A DNA stretch of 64,000 nt from CAZAYP01 sp964489425 [NCBI: uncultured Verrucomicrobiota bacterium]. GTDB taxonomy: Bacteria > Verrucomicrobiota > Kiritimatiellia > RZYC01. The notes beneath the pieces were generated by a model. It did no database searches, had not been told where the DNA came from, and saw only the letters and a program-made list of their open reading frames with translations. This document shows, in pieces, positions 1-8,179 of this stretch. The translations under genes and the position numbers were made by a program. The stretch lies in the NCBI GenBank assembly GCA_964489425.1, contig CAZAYP010000023.1, forward strand, positions 1-64,000. Reading direction: 5' to 3'. Position 1 is the first letter of the stretch. Each line of letters begins with the position of its first letter.

Positions 1-1145
1 TCGAAGCCGAATTGCCCCCCAATCACTTTTTGACACAAAATTTTTGACAACGATCTGAATCTGCTCCGCTTGGAGCCGGACTGGCCCCATTCGCGCTGGA
101 ACTGCTGATTCAACTCCATTTTCCTGCGCTTGAGTTCCTTCTTCTCTTCCGCGCTCGAGGCGGCTAGCATTTGCTTGTCGTCGAGCAACTTGCGGCGCAT
201 GGTTTCGATGTATCGCGTTGCCTCGGCAGCTACCCACGCGGACCTGGTCCACCCGCAGGCGCGGTACATGACCCGCTCCAGGCCGGCGCGCGCCTCCTCG
301 AACATGCTGTCGGCCAGCATATACGCCTGGTTCTGTTTGTTTTTCTGTTTCGCGGCCATGGCGAGCAGCTTGCTCGAAACCGGGAAAACTCTTATGGGCG
401 GCCGACCTTCTTTGCCAAAGGCATCATTCAGCAACTGCTCGTTGCGGGCGCGGATTTCCTGCCAGGCGGCTTCGTCCTTTGTATCAGTCTTGGTCTGGAT
501 GAAGAGCGCATTGGTAGTGACGCGGAAAGCCTGCTCGAGGAATTGTTTTTCGGATTGGGTCAGCGGTTGGTCCGAATCCAACACGAAGATGAAAGCATCC
601 GCGCGCAGGATATAGCGGTTGGTGATGGCTGAGTGGGCGGCATTCAACGCGCCAAGGCCGGGCGTATCCACCAACCGGACGCCCTCCGGCAGGAACACGG
701 CCGGGGTATTCACCTCGATCCAGCGCAAGGTGCGGCCACGGAACATCGGGTCATCGGCCAGTTGCTTGTCCGTTTCTGAGCCATACCGCACAAGATCCTT
801 TTGCTTGATCTGTTCCCTGTGCCCGTCTTCGAATAGCAGGGCGAACGATTCATGTTTCGCATGGGCGATGCGGAACACCTGAGAGGTGGTCTCCTTCACG
901 CCGATCGGTAGCAGTTTGTCCCGTTCGAGCAGCGCGTTGATGAACGAGCTTTTGCCGCGCTTTACTTCGCCGCAGACCACGACATCGTATTCCGGGTTGG
1001 CCAGGGCCGCCCGCGCTCGCTCAAAGGCAGCGGGCATGGGCGGCAGTTGCCAAGCGGATTGCAATCTATCGATATCGGATGTTATAGCGATCAGATTATT
1101 TCGGATAATATCGGCTTTGTTTGCTATTTCTTCTAGTTTCATCAT
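1..1145 (-). CDS. Dynamin-family GTPase, 3' end cut by window edge
   Basis: At least 381 codons read on the minus strand from the ATG at 1145 (a second ATG follows at 1142) to base 1 with no stop. The P-loop GEVKRGKSSFINALL lies near residue 60, the G3 motif VDTPGLG near residue 155 and the G4-like motif QTKTD near residue 215. This is the layout of the bacterial dynamin-like/YdjA-type GTPases that bind membranes or act in stress and conflict modules. The last visible part is rich in Lys, Glu and Arg and probably helical. It lies 55 bp downstream of the HSP70-FGE gene on the same strand, so co-transcription is likely. Substrate and partner are unknown. The family assignment is firm. The role is inferred only from its neighbours. 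Confidence 0.85.
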   Translation of the reverse strand, partial: MMKLEEIANKADIIRNNLIAITSDIDRLQSAWQLPPMPAAFERARAALANPEYDVVVCGEVKRGKSSFINALLERDKLLPIGVKETTSQVFRIAHAKHESFALLFEDGHREQIKQKDLVRYGSETDKQLADDPMFRGRTLRWIEVNTPAVFLPEGVRLVDTPGLGALNAAHSAITNRYILRADAFIFVLDSDQPLTQSEKQFLEQAFRVTTNALFIQTKTDTKDEAAWQEIRARNEQLLNDAFGKEGRPPIRVFPVSSKLLAMAAKQKNKQNQAYMLADSMFEEARAGLERVMYRACGWTRSAWVAAEATRYIETMRRKLLDDKQMLAASSAEEKKELKRRKMELNQQFQREWGQSGSKRSRFRSLSKILCQKVIGGQFGF

Positions 1146-1200
1146 GCGGCTTTCTGTGGTTCAGCCATTACTATATCGCGTTATTGTGGTATGGAGTCAT

Positions 1201-3054
1201 TCATTGTCGGGCACAGGTTTCATAGCGCAATATGCAACGGAAACCAAGGTTATTGTAACAATCCCTTTGTCGTGCATGATTGCGAGCGGATGAGAGCAGT
1301 AATCTAATCTCGCTATTTGACCAAGATGCGCCTCGCGTTACCCTTGATGTACCTTGAGGGTCATATAGGTCCTCACACCACTCCCAAACATTTCCGCCCA
1401 TGTCGTATAGATTATAGCAATTACCGGGAAAACTTCCAACAGGGGAAGTGAAATAGTACGTATCAACACCCAATGAATGCGCGTAGTTTCCTGCGTTAGG
1501 TGGTGGGGGCCATTCTACGCCCCATGGATAAATGTCTTTTATTTTGCCATCTTTATTTTTAGGGGTGCTGCCAATCTCTGTACCCACGCCAACCGCTTTG
1601 CTCCATTCCGCGTCCGTTGGCAAACAATAGTGCCACCCTCGCATTATGATATCTTTCTTGCTTTCATTCACTGTTAGCCAATCACAATATGTTTTAGCAT
1701 CTTCCCAACTCACCATAACTACCGGTTCGTTGGGAGCCTGATGGAAGTCCGGGTTGGGCCATTTGTGCGTGGTGGCGGAAATATAAGCAGCGTAATCCTG
1801 CACGCGTGTCAGCCAGATGCTGAAAAAGCAATTCAGGCCGGGAATGGGAACAAACCTCATGCCCAGGCTGTTTTCCCACGGTTTCTCTTTCGTTGCAGAG
1901 GTTATGGATGGGGCTGACGAAGTACTCGATTTGGCCTTGGGCTGTTTGACCTTGACCATCTGGTACGCTACGGTACCCATGGCGGCAGCCTCATCCGCGT
2001 GCATGGTATTCAGCGGAGGGACGGGCATGATGGCTTCCAGTGCCTGGCGGACCAGCGGCGTACGAGTGGCGCCGCCGACCAGCAAAACTGTGTTCAGGTC
2101 ATGCTCTGCTTCCTGAATGCGATTGAGCATGGTGCGGGTAAGGTCCAGGACGCGTTGAACCTTCTCGAGGATAAGCTTTTCAAAGTCGGGGCGTATCATC
2201 TGAAGAACCGCCTGCTGCCTCTTCTCAGGCAAATAAAAGGCTATTCGGACCTGGGATAGTGTAGATAGCTTTTCCTTGCAGCGCCGGCATTTCATGAGCA
2301 TGGCCAGGTTGAGGCGCTTGGAGGCGCCGCCAAAGCCCACACCGTATCCCGAGATCAATAGCTGGTCAAAGTGATCGTAAATCGCACGGTCAAAATCATC
2401 CCCACCTATTGCCACACCGCAAGTTCTCAAGGGCAACCGGAACTGGTTTTCGCCTTCCCTTTTAACATAGGTCACATCGCAGGAGCCAGCGCCCAAGTTG
2501 TAGACGAGGACCCCATCTCCAGCCTTGGCGCCGCTGGCCATATAGCCAAGAATAGCGGCGACTGGTTCCTCGACTAATGCCACCTCCTTGAAGCCAGCCA
2601 AGGTTGCGGCTTGGGTGAGATTCTCCTTTTCTTTGGGCGTGAACGCCGCCGGGTGGGTGAGAACCACGGCCGGGATCGTCTCGTGAAAACAGAGTTGCTC
2701 GGCCATGCGTTTGATATGGATCAGGAGGTCGGCCACCAGTTCGATGCAAGTGACTTGGGAGCCGTCAGGCAAAGCCTGTGGCAGGTTATTTTTCAGCAGG
2801 GATTTGAACCGGGCAAAAGTGCGCCCCAGCACGGCGGCTTGATCTTCGGGAGGCAGAAAAATGCTTTCCGTCAGCAACTGCTCCGCTGGTTTTCCGACCA
2901 AGACGCCGTCCAGACCGCGGAACACGATGGATGGAGTTCTCTCGTCGCCATGCTCATTGCGGATGATTTCCGGCATATTGCTTTTGGGGTTCCACCAGCA
3001 GGCGGTAGTGAACGAGTTGCCAAAATCTATGCCCAGGGCCAGGGGGGTACTCAT
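1201..3054 (-). CDS. HSP70-type ATPase fused to a C-terminal FGE-like domain
   Basis: 617 aa. Residues 1-375 are an HSP70/actin-fold ATPase: phosphate-1 motif GIDFGNSFTT at the N-terminus, phosphate-2 motif NLGAGSCDV near residue 190 and adenosine motif LLVGGATRTPLV near 325. The usual DnaK substrate-binding domain is absent. After a Ser/Ala/Lys linker (~375-390) comes a formylglycine-generating-enzyme-like domain (NSLGMRFVPIPG, then YCLPTDAEW, MGGNVWEWCEDL, TRGASWS and LGFRC). The paired catalytic cysteines of true FGE are not seen in the last segment, so this part is probably a binding module. It is neither DnaK nor a sulfatase activator. It lies between a C39-peptidase/zinc-finger gene and a dynamin-like GTPase on the same strand. 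Confidence 0.88.
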   Translation of the reverse strand: MSTPLALGIDFGNSFTTACWWNPKSNMPEIIRNEHGDERTPSIVFRGLDGVLVGKPAEQLLTESIFLPPEDQAAVLGRTFARFKSLLKNNLPQALPDGSQVTCIELVADLLIHIKRMAEQLCFHETIPAVVLTHPAAFTPKEKENLTQAATLAGFKEVALVEEPVAAILGYMASGAKAGDGVLVYNLGAGSCDVTYVKREGENQFRLPLRTCGVAIGGDDFDRAIYDHFDQLLISGYGVGFGGASKRLNLAMLMKCRRCKEKLSTLSQVRIAFYLPEKRQQAVLQMIRPDFEKLILEKVQRVLDLTRTMLNRIQEAEHDLNTVLLVGGATRTPLVRQALEAIMPVPPLNTMHADEAAAMGTVAYQMVKVKQPKAKSSTSSAPSITSATKEKPWENSLGMRFVPIPGLNCFFSIWLTRVQDYAAYISATTHKWPNPDFHQAPNEPVVMVSWEDAKTYCDWLTVNESKKDIIMRGWHYCLPTDAEWSKAVGVGTEIGSTPKNKDGKIKDIYPWGVEWPPPPNAGNYAHSLGVDTYYFTSPVGSFPGNCYNLYDMGGNVWEWCEDLYDPQGTSRVTRGASWSNSEIRLLLSSARNHARQRDCYNNLGFRCILRYETCARQ

Positions 3055-3134
3055 GGTATCATGTGACCAGATTTGTTTGCGTCTGTGTGTTCATCGCCGG
3101 CGGCCACCAGGGGGACCGACCCGGCGTGAAAATG

Positions 3135-3163
3135 GAAATGTCGGAGATTGTCTCCGATATTTC
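3135..3163 (-). promoter_or_regulatory. Intergenic hairpin between C39-peptidase and HSP70-FGE genes
   Basis: GAAATGTCGGAGA is followed by a 3-nt loop and its near-perfect complement TCTCCGATATTTC, a 13-bp stem with one G-T type mismatch. It sits in the 134-bp gap between two genes of the same orientation. No run of T follows on the minus strand, so it is more likely an RNA-processing, partial-terminator or protein-binding site than a simple intrinsic terminator. Confidence 0.5.
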
Positions 3164-3188
3164 AAGGATGGCGCAGCGGGGCGACCAT

Positions 3189-4628
3189 TCATGACAACAC
3201 GTCGTCATCCGGGTCAGGGTCATGGTCGGCATATTGTTCATCGTGGCCAGTGAAGGTGTCCGGGGGTTGCCATGAGTCCGGGGCATCGTCCAGCGGATGC
3301 GCCTCGTTATCCACCAATCCATTGTTGAGCAGGCCCGAACCAACCGCTTGCGCGTCTTGGACCCTGCGGTCAAAGTCGGAACACAGGCCAAGGAATTGTG
3401 GTTCCTGGCCGGTAAGCCCGGCTACCGACGGATACCACCGCGCAAAGTCGTCGTAAGCCAGCTGCCCAATCCACGCTACGTTGGGAGCGCCGAAATGGTC
3501 GGGGGCGGCATGGGTGGCCACCATGCTGAATCCGGAATCCTCCCAGGCTTCCAGGAACTCTGCCAGTGGGTACTTGGCCGCTACTTCCCCGGTTCCGGGG
3601 TCGGCAACGACCACCAGCGGATTGCCCGGATCCGCGATGTCCACCCCGGTAACCAATACCGCGTGATCCGGCCGCCAATCTTCCCATATTTCGGCATTCA
3701 TCGCGGCTACTGGCTGCAACACGGGGTTTCCACTCCACAACTCGCCAGCGTCCACGGCAATAATCACGCGGTGGCCCTGGGCCAGTTCGTTGACCAAGTT
3801 AAATATATTGGCGTGTTCATAGCGGTTAATGTCCAAGCCGTGAGCTTCAATCAACTTGCCCAAATCATAGGCGGGGGTGCCTTGTCCCGGCACGTACCAG
3901 CCCTGGTCATGGGCTTCCTGGATCAACTGCTCCTGGGTTACGGGTATTCCGAAATCTTTTAGAACCAGTTCCTGGCAACGGATGGCGCATGTGTCCTCGT
4001 AGTTCTGGTAAACGCCGTAAGACACTTCTCCAGGCGATCCCGGCTGGCCCACGTTGGCCGGTGCGTCCGCAGCTCCAGAGCCTGGGCCGAAAAAGTTGTC
4101 TATGGCCTGCTGCATATCGCGGGATCCTCCATCCATAGTCATAGCCACCTTGTCGTTCCCGGAGGCTGAAGCGGAAGCTTCATACTGCTCCGGTGATATA
4201 GTGGCGGATTCCGGTTCATTTCTTACAAGCGAACCTGCCGCGGCCGCAGCATCATCGTCAGCACCCAAAGCGGGGAGGATGGATGGCAGCATCAGCGGCG
4301 CAGTCATGGCCGCCACGCCAGCGGCGGCCGCAGCGGGGAAGAACAGGTCGATAATCTTTGTTTTATCGGCGCCGGCGCCGGGCCCGACAGACTGCGGGGC
4401 GTTGGTTGCCCCAGCAGTCAGGCGACTGCTGAGCGCTGCGCGTTCAGCGGTTGCGAGCGGCGGCAATCCGCCGACGGCATCCAGCGCGCCAATCTCGAGC
4501 ATGTTCTGCAGGGTGGCAGAGCAAGCCCGACAGCCAGCGGCATGGAGGCGAATGGCGTCTGATTCGGGTCCTGCGAGTTGACCGCCGATAAACTGCGTCA
4601 TGGTCAGGTCAGAAGGGCAGTCAGGCAT
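3189..4628 (-). CDS. Zinc-finger/transmembrane protein with C39-like peptidase domain (putative anti-sigma factor)
   Basis: 479 aa from the ATG at 4628, which overlaps the end of the sigma-factor gene and has an AAGGAGG ribosome site. An upstream in-frame start lies wholly within the sigma gene and was rejected. The N-terminus carries H29-x3-C33-x2-C36, the zinc-binding pattern of anti-sigma factors. Residues ~92-122 are a hydrophobic membrane segment. Residues ~203-350 match papain-like C39 peptidases: C214 in DTCAIRC, H322 in PDHAVLVTGVD and an Asp in VADPGTGE. The C-terminus is Asp-rich (DPDPDDD). The inferred role is a membrane anti-sigma factor whose outer part is, or resembles, a cysteine peptidase. 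The sigma/anti-sigma pairing follows from overlap and motif. Peptidase activity is untested. Confidence 0.75.
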   Translation of the reverse strand: MPDCPSDLTMTQFIGGQLAGPESDAIRLHAAGCRACSATLQNMLEIGALDAVGGLPPLATAERAALSSRLTAGATNAPQSVGPGAGADKTKIIDLFFPAAAAAGVAAMTAPLMLPSILPALGADDDAAAAAGSLVRNEPESATISPEQYEASASASGNDKVAMTMDGGSRDMQQAIDNFFGPGSGAADAPANVGQPGSPGEVSYGVYQNYEDTCAIRCQELVLKDFGIPVTQEQLIQEAHDQGWYVPGQGTPAYDLGKLIEAHGLDINRYEHANIFNLVNELAQGHRVIIAVDAGELWSGNPVLQPVAAMNAEIWEDWRPDHAVLVTGVDIADPGNPLVVVADPGTGEVAAKYPLAEFLEAWEDSGFSMVATHAAPDHFGAPNVAWIGQLAYDDFARWYPSVAGLTGQEPQFLGLCSDFDRRVQDAQAVGSGLLNNGLVDNEAHPLDDAPDSWQPPDTFTGHDEQYADHDPDPDDDVLS

Positions 4629-5229
4629 GCGCGCCTCCTTCCGATAGCAGCAAACGAAGCTGTTGCAGCGCTCTGCTGCATCGGGTGTAAACATTGCCAA
4701 CCGTTGTCTTCATGATTGTTGCGACTTCTTCCGCCGGGCGTTCCTCGATTTTATAGAGTAGCAAGACCAAACGGTCGGCGGGCTGTTCCAATGCCATAAC
4801 AGCCTCAATCACATCGGCCGCCAATCGCCGCCTCGCCTCGTATTCGTCCGGCACGTTCACGTCCTCCAATTCATTCAGAGGCGTCAGCCAGCCGATTTCT
4901 TTCACGGCGCGATCCATTTTTTTCCACAGCAGGCGGGATGCGATGCAGAGGACATATTTAATCAAGCTGCAGGCCCGCCCTGCCTGATTGTGCCCGCGAT
5001 AATCGCGCAGCGCCTTCCAATCAGAGCGGTTGAGGGCCAAGAACACTTCACTGACAACCTCGGAAAACTCCAAATGCAGGGAGCGATATTTGACTTCAGC
5101 CAGGTATTTCAGTGCCGGGCCGCAGCGGTCAACGAGAAGATAGGAAACCGCTTGGCTGTCGCCATCAAGAATCTTGGCGACCAGTTCTGTATCCGCAAGG
5201 CCGGCATATTGTTGCAGTTGTTCTTTCAT
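4621..5229 (-). CDS. ECF-type RNA polymerase sigma factor
   Basis: 202 aa. Region 2-like helices (residues ~30-105, with the acidic SEVVSEVFLAL segment) are followed by a linker and a region 4-like helix-turn-helix (~140-195: LEQPADRLVLLLYKIEERPAEEVATIM, then TVGNVYTRCSRALQQLR). Length and layout fit extracytoplasmic-function sigma factors. Its last codons overlap the start of the zinc-finger/C39 gene, the classic sigma/anti-sigma arrangement. It probably drives this cluster, and perhaps itself. The region upstream contains TTGACTTGACTCGTG but I cannot assign a promoter with confidence. It is more divergent than typical RpoE-like proteins. Confidence 0.8.
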   Translation of the reverse strand: MKEQLQQYAGLADTELVAKILDGDSQAVSYLLVDRCGPALKYLAEVKYRSLHLEFSEVVSEVFLALNRSDWKALRDYRGHNQAGRACSLIKYVLCIASRLLWKKMDRAVKEIGWLTPLNELEDVNVPDEYEARRRLAADVIEAVMALEQPADRLVLLLYKIEERPAEEVATIMKTTVGNVYTRCSRALQQLRLLLSEGGAHA

Positions 5230-5310
5230 TGCGCGGCGAGTGGGAGTGTTCTCTTTCCCCGTACACGAGTCAAGTCAAGTGATACCATTTTCGCATGAGA
5301 ACAAGCATAC

Positions 5311-5453
5311 AAGCTCCCCTACCTTTGCAAGGAGGGGTGGCCGCAGGCCGGGGTGGTTGTGGATGGTTCGCGCCCCGAGATCACGGTGGGGGGAACCCGG
5401 AACAACCGCCCCACCCTTCGGGTCCCCCCCGCCTTGAAAAGGCGGGGAGCCCA
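5311..5453. repeat. ~143-bp imperfect palindromic element (REP/MITE-like)
   Basis: Two arms of about 50 nt are inverted copies of each other. The left arm runs from AAGCTCCCCTACCTTTGCAA to GGGGTGGTTGT. The right arm runs from ACAACCGCCCC to CCTTGAAAAGGCGGGGAGCCC. About 45 nt separate them. Each arm can also form its own small hairpin (for example CCCCGCCTTGAAAAGGCGGGG). No coding frame is supported. It fills most of the 323-bp gap between the sigma-factor gene and amrS. It resembles dispersed palindromic repeats that are mobilised in trans, but only one copy is in this window. Confidence 0.6.
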
Positions 5454-5552
5454 GATACGTACCGATTCCTCATGCGGAAGTCGAATAGCGCGAGACGCTC
5501 TTCTTTTCGCGCGTTCAGTGAATTTCGTAGTTCATCTGCGATTCAAAAAGCT

Positions 5553-6587
5553 TCAGCCGGCGCTGAAGGGCGCCAACTCCACGCCGGCCACGATCGCGCC
5601 GCAATCCGGGCAGCGGTTGCCCGGCTGCACGCGGTTGGCGGTCACCTGGAAATACGTGCGCCGGATCACGTCGGCGCCGCAGGCGGGGCACCGGGTGTTG
5701 CTCTCGCCGGCCACGTTGCCCAGGTAGATGTGCCGCAACCCCGCGGCCCGGCCCCATTCCTCGGCCGCCTTGAGCATGTCCAGCGGCGTGGGCGGCGCAT
5801 CCATCATCTGGTAGGACGGATGGAACCGGCTCAGATGCCAGGGAACCTCCGGGCCCAGCTCCGCGGCGATGAACCGGGCGATGTCCTGCAACTCGGCGGG
5901 GTCATCGTTCACGCCGGGGATTACCAGCGTGGTGACCTCCACCCAGATGCCGAGGCGGCGCATGGTCTTGAGCGACGCCAGGACCGGCGCCAACCGCGCG
6001 CCCATGTGCCGGCGGTAGGTTTCGTCACGGAAGGACTTGAGGTCCACGTTGGTCGCGTCCAGCAGGGGGTGCATGGCCTCCAGCATGCGGTCGGTCATGT
6101 AGCCGTTGGTGACGAACACGTTCTTCAGCCCCAGGGCCCGGGCGGCGCGCGCCGCCTCGCAGGCGTACTCGAAAAGCAGCGTGGGCTCGGTGTAGGTGTA
6201 GGCGATGCTCCGGCACCCGGCCGCCTGCGCCGCCGCGGCCAGGTCCAGGGCGCTGACGGCACGGCCGGGCACCACGTGCTGCGCGCGGGGCAGTTGGGAA
6301 ATATCGCTGTTCTGGCACCAGGCGCAGCGGAAATTGCAGCCCGGCGCGGCCACGGAATAGGCCAGCGACCCGGGCTGGAAATGGTACAGCGGCTTCTTCT
6401 CGATGGGGTCCACCTGGCGCGCGATGAGGCGGCCGTAGACCAGGGTGCGCAGGATGCCGGCGTGATTCTCGCGCACGCAGCACAGCCCGGCGGCGCCGGG
6501 CGCCAGCACGCACTCGTGCGCGCACAGGTGGCACTGGACGCGCCCGCCCGCCAGCTTGTCGTACAGCCGGGCCTCGACCGGGTTCAT
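5553..6587 (-). CDS. amrS: AmmeMemoRadiSam-system radical SAM enzyme
   Basis: 344 aa. An N-terminal cysteine cluster (CHLCAHEC, then LCCVREN) precedes the radical-SAM motif CNFRCAWC at about residue 82. The segment YTYTEPTLLFEYACEAARAA and a C-terminal zinc-ribbon-like pair (CPACGAD and CPDCGAI) follow. This is the AmrS/PflA-like architecture of the AmmeMemoRadiSam family, whose physiological substrate is unresolved. The partner MEMO and AMMECR1 genes are not in the window. It starts one base after the stop of the upstream flavoprotein gene, so the two are co-transcribed. The dense CxxC content suggests an anaerobic or microaerobic lifestyle. Confidence 0.9.
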   Translation of the reverse strand: MNPVEARLYDKLAGGRVQCHLCAHECVLAPGAAGLCCVRENHAGILRTLVYGRLIARQVDPIEKKPLYHFQPGSLAYSVAAPGCNFRCAWCQNSDISQLPRAQHVVPGRAVSALDLAAAAQAAGCRSIAYTYTEPTLLFEYACEAARAARALGLKNVFVTNGYMTDRMLEAMHPLLDATNVDLKSFRDETYRRHMGARLAPVLASLKTMRRLGIWVEVTTLVIPGVNDDPAELQDIARFIAAELGPEVPWHLSRFHPSYQMMDAPPTPLDMLKAAEEWGRAAGLRHIYLGNVAGESNTRCPACGADVIRRTYFQVTANRVQPGNRCPDCGAIVAGVELAPFSAG

Positions 6588-6588
6588 G

Positions 6589-8001
6589 TCAGAACATCAT
6601 CCGGATCATGCGGCGAATCCAGGGCGTTTTCATGCGGTTCATCATCCAGGTTTCCGCCACGCGCTTGTTGAGGAACGACATCGAGGGGAAGGCGTGTTGC
6701 AGCATCATGACGTGGAACATGTTGGTCTTGCGCTGCAAGGCCAACGCCCACTCGTTGATCATCTCGGGGGCGCCCTCGCCCACGATGCTCGCGCCGTAGA
6801 GGCGGCCGGCGGGGCTCACCAGGACCTGGACATAGCCCACGCCGCAATCCTCGGCGATGGCCGCGCCGTAGTCCTCGTACTTCTGCGTCACCACCTCGTA
6901 GCGCCGGCCGGCCTGCTGCAGCTGCGCCTCGGTCTGGCCCACGGCCGCGACCGGCGGGTCGGTGAACACCGCCCAAGGGACCATGAAGTTGCGGTATTTC
7001 AAGCGCATGAACGGCGGCATCATGGCGTTCATGAGGGCGATCATGCCCTGGTGCATGGCGGCGTGCGAGAGCAGGAACTGGCCGTTGCAGTCGCCCACGG
7101 CGTAGATGTGGCGCTGCGTGGTCTGCAGGTGCTGGTTGATCGTGATGCCGCGCTTGTCATAGGCCACCCCGGCCCGCTCCAGGTGGAGCGCGGCCACGTC
7201 CACCTGGCGGCCCGCGGCCAGCAGCAGCGCCGCGGCGGCGACCCGCTCCTCGCGGTCCGTGTACAGCGCCACCAGCCCATCCTCGCGCGCCACGCGGCGG
7301 ATTTGGCGGCCGTTGAGAACCTTGATGTGTTCCCGCGCCAACGCGGCTTCCAGCAGGTCGCCGGCCGCCCGCGGACCGTGGGGCAGCAGGTAGGGGTCCA
7401 TGTGGACGATCGTGGCCGGGCACCCGAGGCGGTTGAACGCCTGCGCCATCTCGCAGCCGATGGCGCCGCCGCCGATCACGGCCAGGCTGGCCGGGAGGGC
7501 CGGCAGGGCGAAGAGGTTCTCGTTGGTCAGCACGTCCACCTGGTCCAGGCCGGGGATGGGCGGCCGCGCCGGCCGCGTGCCGGTGGCGATGAAGATGCGC
7601 TTGGCCGTGATCCGCCGCCCGCCCACCTCCACGGTGTGCGGGTCCACGAACTCCGCCGCGCCCTTGCCAAGCACCAGATCGGCCTTCTTGAACATGGCGG
7701 CGGTCTTGGTCTCGTTGATGTACCGGAGATACTCCTGGATGCGCGCAAACGGCTTCTGCACCGCGGGCGCGGGCGCCGGCGCCAGTTCCATGGCCGGCAG
7801 GCGCGTAACCAAGTGCCGCGCCGCCGCCATGCGCAGCAGCGACTTGCTGGGGATGCACCCGGCGTTCATGCACTCGCCGCCGATCTTGTGGCGCTCGATG
7901 GCGCAGACCCGCAGGCCCATCTCTGATCCCATCACGGATACCGCCATGCCGGCCGGCCCCAGGCCGATCACGATCAGGTCATACTCGAACCCATGCTTCA
8001 T
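6589..8001 (-). CDS. Dihydrolipoamide-dehydrogenase-like NAD(P)/FAD disulfide oxidoreductase
   Basis: 470 aa. The FAD motif GLGPAGMAVSVMG is at residue 13. The redox-active disulfide C44/C49 lies in GGECMNAGCIPSKSL. The NAD-binding motif VIGGGAIGCEMAQAF is near residue 175 and the FAD/dimer motif YAVGDCNGQFLLSHAA near 310. In the C-terminal interface domain the usual HPT-x-SE segment reads HAFPSMSF, so the catalytic His and its Glu partner appear replaced by Phe. The C-terminus is unusually rich in Met, Arg and Lys. It is probably not the E3 subunit of a 2-oxoacid dehydrogenase, since no E1 or E2 genes are adjacent. It forms a tight two-gene unit with amrS. Confidence 0.82.
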   Translation of the reverse strand: MKHGFEYDLIVIGLGPAGMAVSVMGSEMGLRVCAIERHKIGGECMNAGCIPSKSLLRMAAARHLVTRLPAMELAPAPAPAVQKPFARIQEYLRYINETKTAAMFKKADLVLGKGAAEFVDPHTVEVGGRRITAKRIFIATGTRPARPPIPGLDQVDVLTNENLFALPALPASLAVIGGGAIGCEMAQAFNRLGCPATIVHMDPYLLPHGPRAAGDLLEAALAREHIKVLNGRQIRRVAREDGLVALYTDREERVAAAALLLAAGRQVDVAALHLERAGVAYDKRGITINQHLQTTQRHIYAVGDCNGQFLLSHAAMHQGMIALMNAMMPPFMRLKYRNFMVPWAVFTDPPVAAVGQTEAQLQQAGRRYEVVTQKYEDYGAAIAEDCGVGYVQVLVSPAGRLYGASIVGEGAPEMINEWALALQRKTNMFHVMMLQHAFPSMSFLNKRVAETWMMNRMKTPWIRRMIRMMF

Positions 8002-8179
8002 CAGATCCTCGCTTGCGCGTGGGGAAACCCCAGGAAAATATTCTTTGTTTCTAACAGGTTATGATAGCATAATTACCCAAGGTTGGCAATGGGGCGGCCC
8101 GGCCCGGCATGAAATCGGCTTTGCGGCGGCCGGGCTTTTTGGGAGAAGTACCGTTGGACCAAGAAAACAGCAGGCACGC

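Noticed and set aside
1201-3054. Standard DnaK chaperone
   Set aside because: The substrate-binding domain is replaced by an FGE-like domain, and no dnaJ or grpE is adjacent.
5295-7926. Two long plus-strand frames over amrS and the flavoprotein
   Set aside because: They are antisense to genes with full catalytic motifs, and their products are His/Arg/Gly-rich low-complexity sequence.
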